Source: Dyadobacter sp. SG02 (lineage in GTDB: Bacteria; Bacteroidota; Bacteroidia; Cytophagales; Spirosomataceae). Taken from it: a DNA stretch of 64,000 nucleotides. The notes beneath the pieces are model-generated. The model ran no database searches, was not told where the DNA came from, and saw only the letters and a list, made by a program, of their open reading frames with translations. Positions within the stretch are counted from its first letter, which is position 1; each line of letters starts with the position of its first letter. Shown piece after piece: positions 27,240-36,337 of this stretch. The stretch spans positions 248,001-312,000 of the forward strand of contig NZ_FNYL01000009.1 in NCBI RefSeq assembly GCF_900109045.1. Reading direction: 5' to 3'. Made by a program: the position numbers and the translations under genes.

Positions 27240-29174
27240 TTATTTGAATAACAACTGGGAGAATCCGAACAGGTCATGCCGCCAAACCGGCCATGTATGC
27301 CCGCCGGGATATTCACTATATTGGTATTTGACACCCAGCTCGTCGTACTTTTCGAGCATGATCTTGCAGTTTTTAAAGGCAATGTCGTCCGGCCCGCCCA
27401 TCGAAATCCAGAAATTTTTCAGGTTACCGTTGATCGTGCTCACATTGGTTTTGGCAAACTCGTAATGCGGCCCCGACAATGCATTGTTGTTCGCAAACCA
27501 GCCCGAGCTGAACACGCCCAGCGAAGAGAACAAATCGGTGTTTTTCACGCCCGCGTAGAGCGTCTGTATCCCACCCATGGACAGGCCCGCGAGCGCCCGG
27601 TTGGCCGCATTTGCTTCCACGCGGTAAGCACTTTCCACAAAAGGGATCGCACCCAGCTTCAATTCGCTTTCGAATGCCTTCAAGAATCCGTCACCCGCTG
27701 TGGCAAGGCTTCCAGGCCCGAGCGGGGTGCCCGGGTTCCCGTCCATCATCGCGATCAGCATCGGCTTTGCTTTTCCCTCCGAGATGAGGTTGTCCAGGAT
27801 CAGGTTGGTTTTACCCTGCGTCGCCCAGCCTCTCTGATCCTCGCCGCCGCCATGCAGCAAATAGAGCACAGGGTATTTTTCGGTCGAATTATCGTAGCCC
27901 GGCGGGGTGTAGATGTACATTTCCCGCCAGCTGTTACTGGCTTTCGAAAAGTAGCGCCGGATGCGCAAATCGCCGTGCGGCACTTCGCGCAGGGCATAAT
28001 AGCCCCCCTTCCGAAATGGTATTTCAATGCCGCTGGCCATTCTGCCCATTCCGTAAAATGTTTCACTGGCCGGGTCGGCTAATGCTACGCCATCGATCAG
28101 CAGCGAATAGTAGTGAAACCCCTCCCCGATCGAATCCGTCGTTACCGACCAGAAACCGGCCGTATCTTTGACCATATCGTATTTTCTGCCCAAATCGACC
28201 TGTACTTTCTGTGCATTAGGCGCCTTGGTGCGGAACACTACCCGGTTGTCGGGCAGGATCTGCGGGTATTTGGCCGACCGGGTATTAGTCGATGCCGGTG
28301 TGCCGAGAATGGTATATTTAGACAGCGACTGAACATCGACAGGTTTGAACAAAAACTGTGAAAACATATACAAGCCATTTTTCCAAACCTTGAAATCGTG
28401 GACGCCCGGCTCGATATAGTACACGTGCGGCACATCGTGCTCAAAAAGATAGTCGTGTGTACGCTTGCTGAATGTAATGAGCCGGTCCTCGTCCCCGCAT
28501 GACAGGAAAAGCAATTTCAGCTTCTTCTTCGCCTCGTCCGGGTTCGGCATCAGCTCTTGCGGGATTTTGGTGTTGGGCGCGGACGAGAATCCTCCAACCC
28601 AAGCAAAGCGGTCGAGATTGCCCAGTCCGAAGTTCAGGGACTGCCCTCCACCCATTGAAAGCCCGGCGATCGCGCGATGTTCCCTGTCGGTAAGCACGGG
28701 GTACTTCTTTTCGATGAACGGGATCAGGTCGGTGAGCAGATCCTGTTCGAAGGTTGCAAATGCGGCCACTTTGTCGGGCGCCATGATATTGCCCGTCGCG
28801 CGGTCGTCCTTCATCGCCCGGCCATTAGGCATGACCACAATCATCGGTTCTATCTTCTTTTCCGCGTACAGGTTGTCGAGGATCTGCTGCGGGTTACCAC
28901 CTTTCAGCCACTCCTTTTCATCCCCGCCAATGCCGTGCAGCAGGTACAGCACCGGGTATTTATTCTTTTTGGAATAGCCTGGCGGCGTGTAAACCAGCGC
29001 TTTGCGGGCATTACCCACCGTTTTGGACTGATAACTTATCGTGTCGATTTTCCCGGCAGCGGCACCTTCCCTTATTACATCAAAGCCTTTCGGCATTTCC
29101 AGCGGGACATTTTGGGCAGAGGCGACGAACGCCAGAGTCAATAAGCTCAGCGCCAGCGAGGTAAATTTTCTCAT
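27240..29174 (-). CDS. Tandem CE1-type esterase (two catalytic domains)
   Basis: 644 residues after a signal peptide (MRKFTSLALSLLTLAFVASAQ). Two alpha/beta-hydrolase domains of the feruloyl/acetyl-xylan esterase type flank an E-set (CBM48-like) module. Domain 1 spans about 45-280 (YPVLYLLHGIGGDEKEW; GLSMGG with S173; HDFKVWKNGLY). The middle module spans about 305-400. Domain 2 spans about 405-644 (YPVLYLLHGGGEDQRGW; GLSMGG with S532; GGHTWPVWRHDL). Both keep a nucleophile serine and a late histidine, so both may be active. It would remove ferulate or acetate groups from xylan. It is in an operon with the GH10 gene. Confidence 0.9.
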   Translation of the reverse strand: MRKFTSLALSLLTLAFVASAQNVPLEMPKGFDVIREGAAAGKIDTISYQSKTVGNARKALVYTPPGYSKKNKYPVLYLLHGIGGDEKEWLKGGNPQQILDNLYAEKKIEPMIVVMPNGRAMKDDRATGNIMAPDKVAAFATFEQDLLTDLIPFIEKKYPVLTDREHRAIAGLSMGGGQSLNFGLGNLDRFAWVGGFSSAPNTKIPQELMPNPDEAKKKLKLLFLSCGDEDRLITFSKRTHDYLFEHDVPHVYYIEPGVHDFKVWKNGLYMFSQFLFKPVDVQSLSKYTILGTPASTNTRSAKYPQILPDNRVVFRTKAPNAQKVQVDLGRKYDMVKDTAGFWSVTTDSIGEGFHYYSLLIDGVALADPASETFYGMGRMASGIEIPFRKGGYYALREVPHGDLRIRRYFSKASNSWREMYIYTPPGYDNSTEKYPVLYLLHGGGEDQRGWATQGKTNLILDNLISEGKAKPMLIAMMDGNPGTPLGPGSLATAGDGFLKAFESELKLGAIPFVESAYRVEANAANRALAGLSMGGIQTLYAGVKNTDLFSSLGVFSSGWFANNNALSGPHYEFAKTNVSTINGNLKNFWISMGGPDDIAFKNCKIMLEKYDELGVKYQYSEYPGGHTWPVWRHDLFGFSQLLFK

Positions 29175-29221
29175 CAGCTTTAATTTTAAAAGTTTTGTTT
29201 GAACATGATAACAGTGGTCGC

Positions 29222-30145
29222 TCAGGGGGATTTGAACGTGTCCTCTGCCCTGAGGCTCTGCGTTTTTGCAGTCGGGAATTGCGTGGGCACGGGGTACCTT
29301 ACTTTACCCGTGGCCAGCCACTCGGTGGCCCTGATGACCGTCGTCTGATAACCCACACAACGATAAGCCGGGGGGTAGAACTCTCCGGTCCATAAGTGTC
29401 CCATGCTTGAATTATAAACCCGCCCTGCACCGTAGGACACCACCCATTCCACCGGCCAGGACCTTTTGGTACTCGTGCTGTCATAGGCATAGGAAAGTAC
29501 CGTCAGGTTTTCGGCTGGTCCGCGGGGGAAATAGTATACCTCCGTATTGGCAGTCTGCCACTGGCGCGGATAATCCTTGTTGATCGGGTGAGGGTTCAGG
29601 ATTTGAATCAGGGCGTTGAACCTGTTCCCATGACCGGTCCCCTGCCCTTCGCCCGGCGGAATCCTGGTCACCTGGTTGGAGGGACCTATTTCAAGTGCAT
29701 ACCCCTCGGAGCTCTTGCGCCATCCCAAGCCAATCATTTTATCGTATTCTTTCCAATGGGCGAATGCATTGTTGGCCGAATGCAGGATATAGAGCCCACC
29801 CCCTCCCTTTACGTATGCTTCCAGATTTCGCTCCGCCCGGGATGGCCAGCGAAGCCGCGTGTTCTGGATATTGTTGGTGTTCTGAATGACAACGGCGTAG
29901 TTAGCGAATGTGGGATTCCACGCGGCACGCGCCACAGAGTCGGCGGGAATGGTACTGATGTCCACTTTAAAACGGCCGCTTTCTTCCAGTATCCACTTCG
30001 TAACGGCAGAAGTCTGTTTCCAATCGTGATTACTGAACCCGTCCACGATCAGCACTTCGATGCGCCGGGCTGACTGGGCGGAAACAGCACACTGGATAAG
30101 GAGGAAAAACGCGGTAAAAACAGCCTGGGCGAGTTGCTTGTTCAT
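29222..30145 (-). CDS. ThuA-like domain secreted protein
   Basis: 307 residues with signal peptide MNKQLAQAVFTAFFLLIQCAVSAQS. The core has the ThuA (trehalose-utilisation, class I glutamine amidotransferase-like) pattern: VLIVDGFSNHDW, then AVVIQNTNNIQN, GGGLYILHSANNAF and PVEWVVSYGAGRVYNSSMGH. The catalytic triad of amidotransferases is not evident, as usual for this family. Members often travel with carbohydrate genes and are suspected to bind or act on sugars, but no activity is firmly known. It lies 47 bases from the esterase and 64 from the regulator gene, in the same direction. Confidence 0.82.
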   Translation of the reverse strand: MNKQLAQAVFTAFFLLIQCAVSAQSARRIEVLIVDGFSNHDWKQTSAVTKWILEESGRFKVDISTIPADSVARAAWNPTFANYAVVIQNTNNIQNTRLRWPSRAERNLEAYVKGGGGLYILHSANNAFAHWKEYDKMIGLGWRKSSEGYALEIGPSNQVTRIPPGEGQGTGHGNRFNALIQILNPHPINKDYPRQWQTANTEVYYFPRGPAENLTVLSYAYDSTSTKRSWPVEWVVSYGAGRVYNSSMGHLWTGEFYPPAYRCVGYQTTVIRATEWLATGKVRYPVPTQFPTAKTQSLRAEDTFKSP

Positions 30146-30209
30146 GTTTATATGGGTTAATCAGCTTCTAAGAAGGTTATCGGGTGAAAAGAATATACTT
30201 TCCCGCCTG

Positions 30210-33200
30210 CTATACTTTTTCCATGTAATTTTCCGCGAAAGCCGTGGGCGACATGCCATGCAATTCTTTGAATGCCACCGAAAAACTGTTCACATTAGCG
30301 AAACCTACGGCAAATGCCACTTCGGACACCGTCAATCCCTTTTTTGTCATCAGTTCGCCCGCTTGTTTCAATCTGATATTACGGATCAGGTCCCTGGTGG
30401 TCATATTCGTAAGCTCTTTCAGCTTCCGGTGCAAATGCACGCGACTAATCCCGATTTCGTTCGAAATCATCTCGACGCTCAGGTCCGGGTTGGCCAGGTT
30501 CTTGTCAATTAACAGGTGTACCTTTTCCAGCAGCTTCTCTTCCGATGCCTTGATATGAACCCTGGAAATGAATTCCTCCTGGTAATGCTGCTCGTTGTCG
30601 TTATTCCGAAGGATCTGCCTGTTCCTGATCAATGCTTTAATTGTTTTCGTCAATATCTGCATATTGAAAGGCTTGGTAATGTAGGCGTCCGCGCCCATTT
30701 CCAAACCTTCCGCATTGGTTGATTCCGCCGTTTTGGCGGTAAGCAAAATGACCGGAATATGGTTTATCAACGGATTGGCCTTCACTTTTTTACAAAGCGT
30801 CATGCCGTCCATTACGGGCATCATCACATCGCTGACGATCAGATCGGGGATTTCTTTGAGAATAGCCTTGTACGCTTCCTCGCCGTTCGCATAGGAGAAA
30901 ACGGTGAATTCACCCGACATTTCGTCGGCCAGGTAGTTGCAGATCTCACTGTCATCATCCACGACAACTACGCGTTTGGCTTTCTTACGCGACTTGTTAT
31001 GCACACCATACACAGACATTTCCTCAGGCAAATGATCGGCTGGCGACACTTCGTCAACAGGAACAGTTTCCAAGCCGCCTATTTCCGCAACCGGCATTTC
31101 AATCACAAACCGGCACCCGATTTCGGTCATATTCTCGGCCTTGATCCGCCCGCCGTGCAATTCCACCAATTGCTTCACCAGATGCAGCCCAATGCCCGTT
31201 CCGTGCCGGTTATGGTCGCGGTGGCTGTCCGACTGGTAAAAGCAATCGAAAATGCGTTCCGCTTCTTGCTGCTCAATGAATGGACCGGAGTCCTCGATGG
31301 CCAGCCTCAATTCCGGACGGTCCATTACCTCGTGCGCGCCATTGACCGAAAGTGCTACACGGATCTTGCCGCCCCTGGGTGTGAATTTGAATGCATTGGA
31401 AAGGACGTTGATCAGTACCTTGTCAAAATTGAGCGGATCGATTTGGGCGAGAATCCGTTGCGACGGCGATTCTACCGCGAAATCTATCTTTTTACTTTCA
31501 ATCTGCTCCTCGAACAGCAGGCAAATCTCTTTGGTATACTCCACCATTTCCACATTCGAAAATTGCAGCGACATCAGCCCCTTTTCGATCTTGCGGATGT
31601 CCATCAGCTGATTAACCAGGTCCAATATACGTTTGGTATTGCGCCCCATGATCCGGTATAAGTGCATTCGTTCCGCATTGTAATCCTGGCTCTGTAACTT
31701 TTCAAGCGGGCTGACTACCAGCGTCAAAGGCGTGCGTATCTCGTGTGCGATATTGATAAAAAATTGCAATTTCGCTTCGTTGACCTCCTCCCGTCGCAAG
31801 TGCGCCAACATCTTTTGTTTAACCAATTGCCTGTTTTTAAATGCCCTGAAAATCAAAACGGCTGTAAAAAGTGACAGTAATCCGTACGCGAGCCAGGCCC
31901 ACACGGAAAAATACCATGCGGGATGTATAATGATCGTCACACGCGTTTCCTCGGAATCCGTTTTGCTCGATTTCGCTTTAAGCCGGAAATGATATTCACC
32001 CGGAGCCAGGTTGTCGAATGTCAGCCTGTTCGTTCCGGCCCTCAGCACGGTCCAGGCATTGTCGTTGATGGCGTACATATAGGCTACGCGTTCTGCGTCG
32101 ATGAAATCCATGGTAGAAAACTCTAAACTGAACGAATTATCATAATGTGCCAGGTTGAATTCCTTTGCGCTGCTTACCGTCGTGTCCACAATCATATACG
32201 ACCCGGATTTCATGCCCTTCTTCACAGCTTTGTCATGAATGTAGAGGTCGACAATGCGGACTGCGGGACGTTTGGCGGATAGCTTGATTTCTTCCGGTTT
32301 GAAATGCGTCAGCCCATTGATCCCTCCGAAGTAGAATTCCCCGTCCTGGGTAACCACCGAAGCGCCCTGACTGAATTCGTTCCCCTGCAATCCGTCGGCC
32401 GAGTAGAAGTTGACAAACGTATGGGTTTCCAGATCCATTTTAGACAGGCCGCGGTTCGTGCTCAGCCATAGGTTTCCCGCCTTATCTCCCCTCACCGTTC
32501 CGACCTGGTTGCTCGGCAGGCCATCCGCAGTGTCGAATGTTGTAATCGCTTTGGTCGCCCGGTCGATCTTTTTGAGGCCCTGCGAAGTTCCTGCCCACAA
32601 ATTACCTTTGTCATCATCAAATAATGCGTAAATCACCACACCTTTCAAGAGACTGTTCGCGCCGAAGGTGGATGTAAAGCTTTTGGTTTCCAGGTCCAGG
32701 CAGGCCAGCCCGTTGAATGTGCCGATGAACAATTTGTTGTCTTTGGCGATCAGCAGGCAGTTCACCCAGCTGTTGGGCAGAAAGTTTTCCTTCGGCAAGC
32801 TGATTCTGCCCGGCAGCGCATCCAGGTTTTCAACGGCTCCCGTGCGCAGATCCATACTAAAAATTCCCGAGCCCATCGTTGCGATCCAGAGTCGCTTCCG
32901 GAAATCTTCCTTAATGTCAAACACCCGCTGAACATTGTCGCCGTTTTGATCCGACAATTTATCGGAATGGGTAAATTTCCCGGTTTCGCGGTCCAGCTTC
33001 GACAATCCGCTCAGGTAGGAACCTGTCCAGAGACTCCCTTCGGAATCTTCAAAAACCGTCATCACATTCTCGGGTGTGGAGGCATCGCCGGTGCGCTTGT
33101 AATAGTGCGTGGACGCATTGCGACCCGCAGGTATCGCATACAAGCCATCATTGTCCGTCCCGACCCAGATTGTTTGGTTTTTATCTTCGAACAACGCCTT

Positions 33201-34256
33201 CACGGCACTGGGACCGATCAGGTTTTTGCTGGCCGATTTGTAGCCCATATAACCGAAGCGGTTCGAATTCACGCCCATTAGCAGCAAACCTTTCTGGTAA
33301 ATGCCCAGCCAGGTATTGCCCGAATTGTCCTCACAAGCCGAGAATACTTTCGATTTTGCAAAATCAAAAGTGTCTACATTGTGGTTCATATCGAGGATCT
33401 TGCCCGTGCCGGAATCATAGTATTTCAATCCGTTTCCCCTCGTCCCGATCAGTATCTGGCCGTTGCGGTTGACCGTCAGATCGGCGATCGGCAGACTGCC
33501 CGCCCCGTTATTGGGAATCGATTGAAACGTGTCGTTTACGGCGCTGTACAGGTAAAGACCGCTTGTCATGTTACCGACAAATACACGGCCATATTTGTCC
33601 TGACAGAGACTGGTGACGATGTTATTTTGAATTTTTTTGGAGACAAAGTATGATTTACCGGGTTGCAATGAAGTTTCCGCAAATCGGAGCAATCCCCGGT
33701 CTTCGGTCGACACCCACAGGTTACGGTCGCTGTCTTCGAACAGCTGGATGATCAGATTACTCGGGACTTGCAAAGACGTCGGCTTGGCGCAAAGCTGCCG
33801 GCCGTCGTGCTCCACCTTGAATATGCCGTGCCCGGAGGTACCTACCAGGATATCGCCATTCCTGCGTTCGCAAATCGCCAGTATCCGTACATTGGCCATT
33901 TTACTTCCACCGTTCAAGAGCGGGATGGTGCGGAAAGAGTCCGTCGCCGGGTCGTAGTACTGCAATCCGTGGAGCGAGCCGGTGTACATTCTTCCCGCGC
34001 GGTCTTCAAAAAGGACCTGGATGAAGTTGCTCGCCACGCCCTCGCCATTGGCCTTATCCTGTCGGTACACCGTAAATTTGATCCCATCGAAACGGTTCAA
34101 TCCATCCTCGGTAGCCACCCAGATAAACCCGCTCCGGTCCTGATGAACGGCCGTAACCATGCTGCTCGACAACCCGTTTTCGACCGTTAACAGCTTTGCG
34201 GATTGACCGAACACGTCGGACAGCACACATAGCCAGATCACCAGTATCCGCACCAT
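30210..34256 (-). CDS. Hybrid two-component system regulator (HTCS)
   Basis: About 1348 residues from the ATG at 34256, which gives a signal-like VRILVIWLCVLSDVFGQS; an ATG at 34340 is the alternative. The frame start at 34397 is ruled out if the promoter box at 34395-34402 is real. Domains in order are periplasmic two-component propeller repeats (about 20-690), Y_Y_Y domain (about 690-775) and a membrane helix (about 780-805). A histidine kinase follows with FFINIAHEIRTP (His about 838), then HATPase, a receiver with DLIVSDVMMPVMDG (Asp about 1140) and a C-terminal AraC helix-turn-helix (about 1250-1345). Such HTCS proteins sense oligosaccharides in the periplasm and activate the neighbouring Sus operon. 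It is the expected xylan sensor of this locus. Confidence 0.95.
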   Translation of the reverse strand: MVRILVIWLCVLSDVFGQSAKLLTVENGLSSSMVTAVHQDRSGFIWVATEDGLNRFDGIKFTVYRQDKANGEGVASNFIQVLFEDRAGRMYTGSLHGLQYYDPATDSFRTIPLLNGGSKMANVRILAICERRNGDILVGTSGHGIFKVEHDGRQLCAKPTSLQVPSNLIIQLFEDSDRNLWVSTEDRGLLRFAETSLQPGKSYFVSKKIQNNIVTSLCQDKYGRVFVGNMTSGLYLYSAVNDTFQSIPNNGAGSLPIADLTVNRNGQILIGTRGNGLKYYDSGTGKILDMNHNVDTFDFAKSKVFSACEDNSGNTWLGIYQKGLLLMGVNSNRFGYMGYKSASKNLIGPSAVKALFEDKNQTIWVGTDNDGLYAIPAGRNASTHYYKRTGDASTPENVMTVFEDSEGSLWTGSYLSGLSKLDRETGKFTHSDKLSDQNGDNVQRVFDIKEDFRKRLWIATMGSGIFSMDLRTGAVENLDALPGRISLPKENFLPNSWVNCLLIAKDNKLFIGTFNGLACLDLETKSFTSTFGANSLLKGVVIYALFDDDKGNLWAGTSQGLKKIDRATKAITTFDTADGLPSNQVGTVRGDKAGNLWLSTNRGLSKMDLETHTFVNFYSADGLQGNEFSQGASVVTQDGEFYFGGINGLTHFKPEEIKLSAKRPAVRIVDLYIHDKAVKKGMKSGSYMIVDTTVSSAKEFNLAHYDNSFSLEFSTMDFIDAERVAYMYAINDNAWTVLRAGTNRLTFDNLAPGEYHFRLKAKSSKTDSEETRVTIIIHPAWYFSVWAWLAYGLLSLFTAVLIFRAFKNRQLVKQKMLAHLRREEVNEAKLQFFINIAHEIRTPLTLVVSPLEKLQSQDYNAERMHLYRIMGRNTKRILDLVNQLMDIRKIEKGLMSLQFSNVEMVEYTKEICLLFEEQIESKKIDFAVESPSQRILAQIDPLNFDKVLINVLSNAFKFTPRGGKIRVALSVNGAHEVMDRPELRLAIEDSGPFIEQQEAERIFDCFYQSDSHRDHNRHGTGIGLHLVKQLVELHGGRIKAENMTEIGCRFVIEMPVAEIGGLETVPVDEVSPADHLPEEMSVYGVHNKSRKKAKRVVVVDDDSEICNYLADEMSGEFTVFSYANGEEAYKAILKEIPDLIVSDVMMPVMDGMTLCKKVKANPLINHIPVILLTAKTAESTNAEGLEMGADAYITKPFNMQILTKTIKALIRNRQILRNNDNEQHYQEEFISRVHIKASEEKLLEKVHLLIDKNLANPDLSVEMISNEIGISRVHLHRKLKELTNMTTRDLIRNIRLKQAGELMTKKGLTVSEVAFAVGFANVNSFSVAFKELHGMSPTAFAENYMEKV

Positions 34257-34394
34257 TGAATTTGCATAGTGTGTTACGCCAAAATGCTTCGTTACCGCTT
34301 TGTTATGTTGTTCCCCGATACGCTTTTCAACTGCGCCCATGTTACATTCTGTGGTTACTGTTAACTGCTTCGTGCATGGTTTTACAACAGAAAA

Positions 34395-34461
34395 CAAATA
34401 TATGTGGGGATAATACTATAAGCGGCGGCACAATGTTACACAACTCATGGCCCATGTTACC
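34395..34461 (-). promoter_or_regulatory. Predicted promoter and twin-repeat operator of the HTCS gene
   Basis: On the minus strand a direct repeat GTAACAT-N13-TGTAACAT (34461-34433) is followed, after exactly 30 bases, by TATATTTG (34402-34395), an exact match to the Bacteroidota -7 box TAnnTTTG. No -33 TTTG is present at the right distance, as expected for an activator-dependent promoter. The same layout precedes susC at 39682-39748. Confidence 0.7.
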
Positions 34462-34464
34462 AAT

Positions 34465-34496
34465 CGGACGCCTACCCTCGCTCAGGCAGGCGTCCG
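34465..34496 (-). terminator. GC-rich hairpin between susD and the HTCS gene
   Basis: CGGACGCCT and AGGCGTCCG form a perfect 9-bp stem around a 14-base loop, starting ten bases after the susD stop (34506). There is no T-tract. It could stabilise the susCD 3' end or reduce read-through into the regulator gene. Confidence 0.5.
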
Positions 34497-34505
34497 GTGC
34501 ACATT

Positions 34506-36323
34506 TCAGTAACCGGGGTTTTGTTTGATACCGGGGTTCTGATCGAGCACATTCTGCGGAATTGGGCTCATGTACTGTTTAGGCTCAAATTTGACTTTGT
34601 ACTTTTTCTCCTCTTCGATCGTGTAAACCCACACACCCGAATTGTTGGCGGGCACCGAGTTACGGATGACCATATTATGCCGGGGCTTGTTCATGACCGT
34701 GGCCGCCGTCGCCAGCCGTTTGTTGTCCAGAAAGCGCTTGTCTTCGAAACAAAGCTCAACCCGGCGTTCGCGTGCAATGGCGGCGCGCATGGCTTCTTTG
34801 GAAAGGCCGGTCGCGAGCGCGGGCAGCTCAGACCGTGCGCGAAGTTTGTTGATCGCATCGTACACGGAAGCGTCCGGGCCTGCCGCTTCATTTTGTGCTT
34901 CGGCAAAATTCAGCAGGATTTCTGCATAGCGGAAAAAGATGTAGTTCTGACCACTCGCGTCCGCACCGGGAGCTGCGTCGGGGTTGAGGCGTTTTTTCTG
35001 GTAATATCCCGAGTCGCCCACGTCGGTTTTCCCGGCCAGGTCGATCTGGTTGGTCCGGTCAGGGTTCGGATAGGTCGCATCAATGCGGGTGTAAATGGTG
35101 TCGGCGCGGGGCATCCAGTCCTGCTTGTAAACAGCCCCGTCGTGGACGATAGCGTCGTAAAACCGTTTCTCGCGATTCGCATAGGGCTTTTGAGGATTGT
35201 AGCCCGAGGTCGGGTCGGTGATCGGCTTTCCGTTAGCCATCGCAAACTGGTCCACCAGTTCCTGAGTAGGATTATAATTTCCCCAGGAGCGATATTCGCC
35301 CAATACGTAGGTCGGACCGCCGCGCTGCTCGTAGCTGGAACCCATTCCGCCGACATTAGCCACCACCTGACGGTCCCAGATCACCTCTGAATTGTACTCG
35401 TTACTGGCCCGGAAAATGTTTTTGAGGTCGCCAAACAGGTTATACCGTTGCCCATTACCGTATTTGTCGATAAACTGCTTGTTGGTGGCTGCCGCTTTTG
35501 CCCAGCGCGAGGCGTCGAAGTTCCCGAAATGCACGAACTTTCCGGGATCGGGCAAATACGGTGTCGCGGTATTGAACAACGGGCTGGCACCAAAAAGCTC
35601 GATCCATCCTTTCACTGCCAGTGCTGCCCCCAACGTCGCGCGGCCGGCGTCTTTGTCCGACAAATTGTATTTAACCGGCAAATGCTCCCCTTTCACGATC
35701 TGATCAAGCTCTGTAACGATGAAGTCGAACGTTTCCTGGAATGTTTTTCTGGGTTGCAACAGTTCCTCCTGACTCATCGTGTTCCGGTCCAAAGGCACCG
35801 TCAGAATGGGCAAGCCGCCAATGTGGACAAAGAACTCGCCGTAAAAGAAGGCTCTCAGGAATTTCGCTTCATCGATCCGTTTGTTGTAGTAGGCTTCCGA
35901 GAAATTCGCTTTGTTCTCCGTCAGTTTCTGGATAAAAGTGTTACACTTTCTGATCTTGACGAAAAAATTTTGCCAGGTATAACCATAAGTGGGGCCCTGC
36001 GTACCTCCCCACGGGTTATCCGTGCTGCTCGAAGGAATTTGCGTCACACCCTGCCGCCAGTTGGAAGCCGTGTAGTAGTGGCTGATGTTATAATCGTCGC
36101 TGAAATAGTCCAGCGTTTCGGTCTGGTTGAGTTTATTGGGTAACTCGCTGTAAACATCATTAAGAAACACATCGGCATTGGTTTCCGACTCCCATTGCGT
36201 TTTGTCCGTGAGGTTCGCCTTGTTGGCATTTTCCAAAAATTCATCCGTATCGCAGGACACCGGCAGCACCAGCATGAGCATGCCCACAGCCAGTATTTTC
36301 AAATAATTCAATGCAGCTTTCAT
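34506..36323 (-). CDS. SusD/RagB family outer-membrane glycan-binding lipoprotein
   Basis: 605 residues. The lipoprotein signal MKAALNYLKILAVGMLMLVLPVSC ends with lipobox cysteine C24. The SusD TPR-like helices are marked by DEAKFLRAFFYGEFFVHIGGLPIL (about residue 150), with the usual FRAxxxxxLxxxxGGxP pattern. The C-terminal pair FFRYAEILLNFAEAQNEA and INKLRARSELP is also present. SusD sits as a lid on its SusC barrel and captures oligosaccharides. It lies 14 bases after the SusC gene, with which it forms the transport complex of the xylan locus. Confidence 0.94.
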   Translation of the reverse strand: MKAALNYLKILAVGMLMLVLPVSCDTDEFLENANKANLTDKTQWESETNADVFLNDVYSELPNKLNQTETLDYFSDDYNISHYYTASNWRQGVTQIPSSSTDNPWGGTQGPTYGYTWQNFFVKIRKCNTFIQKLTENKANFSEAYYNKRIDEAKFLRAFFYGEFFVHIGGLPILTVPLDRNTMSQEELLQPRKTFQETFDFIVTELDQIVKGEHLPVKYNLSDKDAGRATLGAALAVKGWIELFGASPLFNTATPYLPDPGKFVHFGNFDASRWAKAAATNKQFIDKYGNGQRYNLFGDLKNIFRASNEYNSEVIWDRQVVANVGGMGSSYEQRGGPTYVLGEYRSWGNYNPTQELVDQFAMANGKPITDPTSGYNPQKPYANREKRFYDAIVHDGAVYKQDWMPRADTIYTRIDATYPNPDRTNQIDLAGKTDVGDSGYYQKKRLNPDAAPGADASGQNYIFFRYAEILLNFAEAQNEAAGPDASVYDAINKLRARSELPALATGLSKEAMRAAIARERRVELCFEDKRFLDNKRLATAATVMNKPRHNMVIRNSVPANNSGVWVYTIEEEKKYKVKFEPKQYMSPIPQNVLDQNPGIKQNPGY

Positions 36324-36337
36324 AATATCGGTTATCG

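Noticed and set aside
30759..31661. A 300-codon plus-strand frame
   Set aside because: Antisense to the kinase and receiver domains of the HTCS gene; no protein-like pattern.
34497..35390. A 297-codon plus-strand frame
   Set aside because: Antisense to the well-supported SusD gene and without recognisable motifs or a signal sequence.
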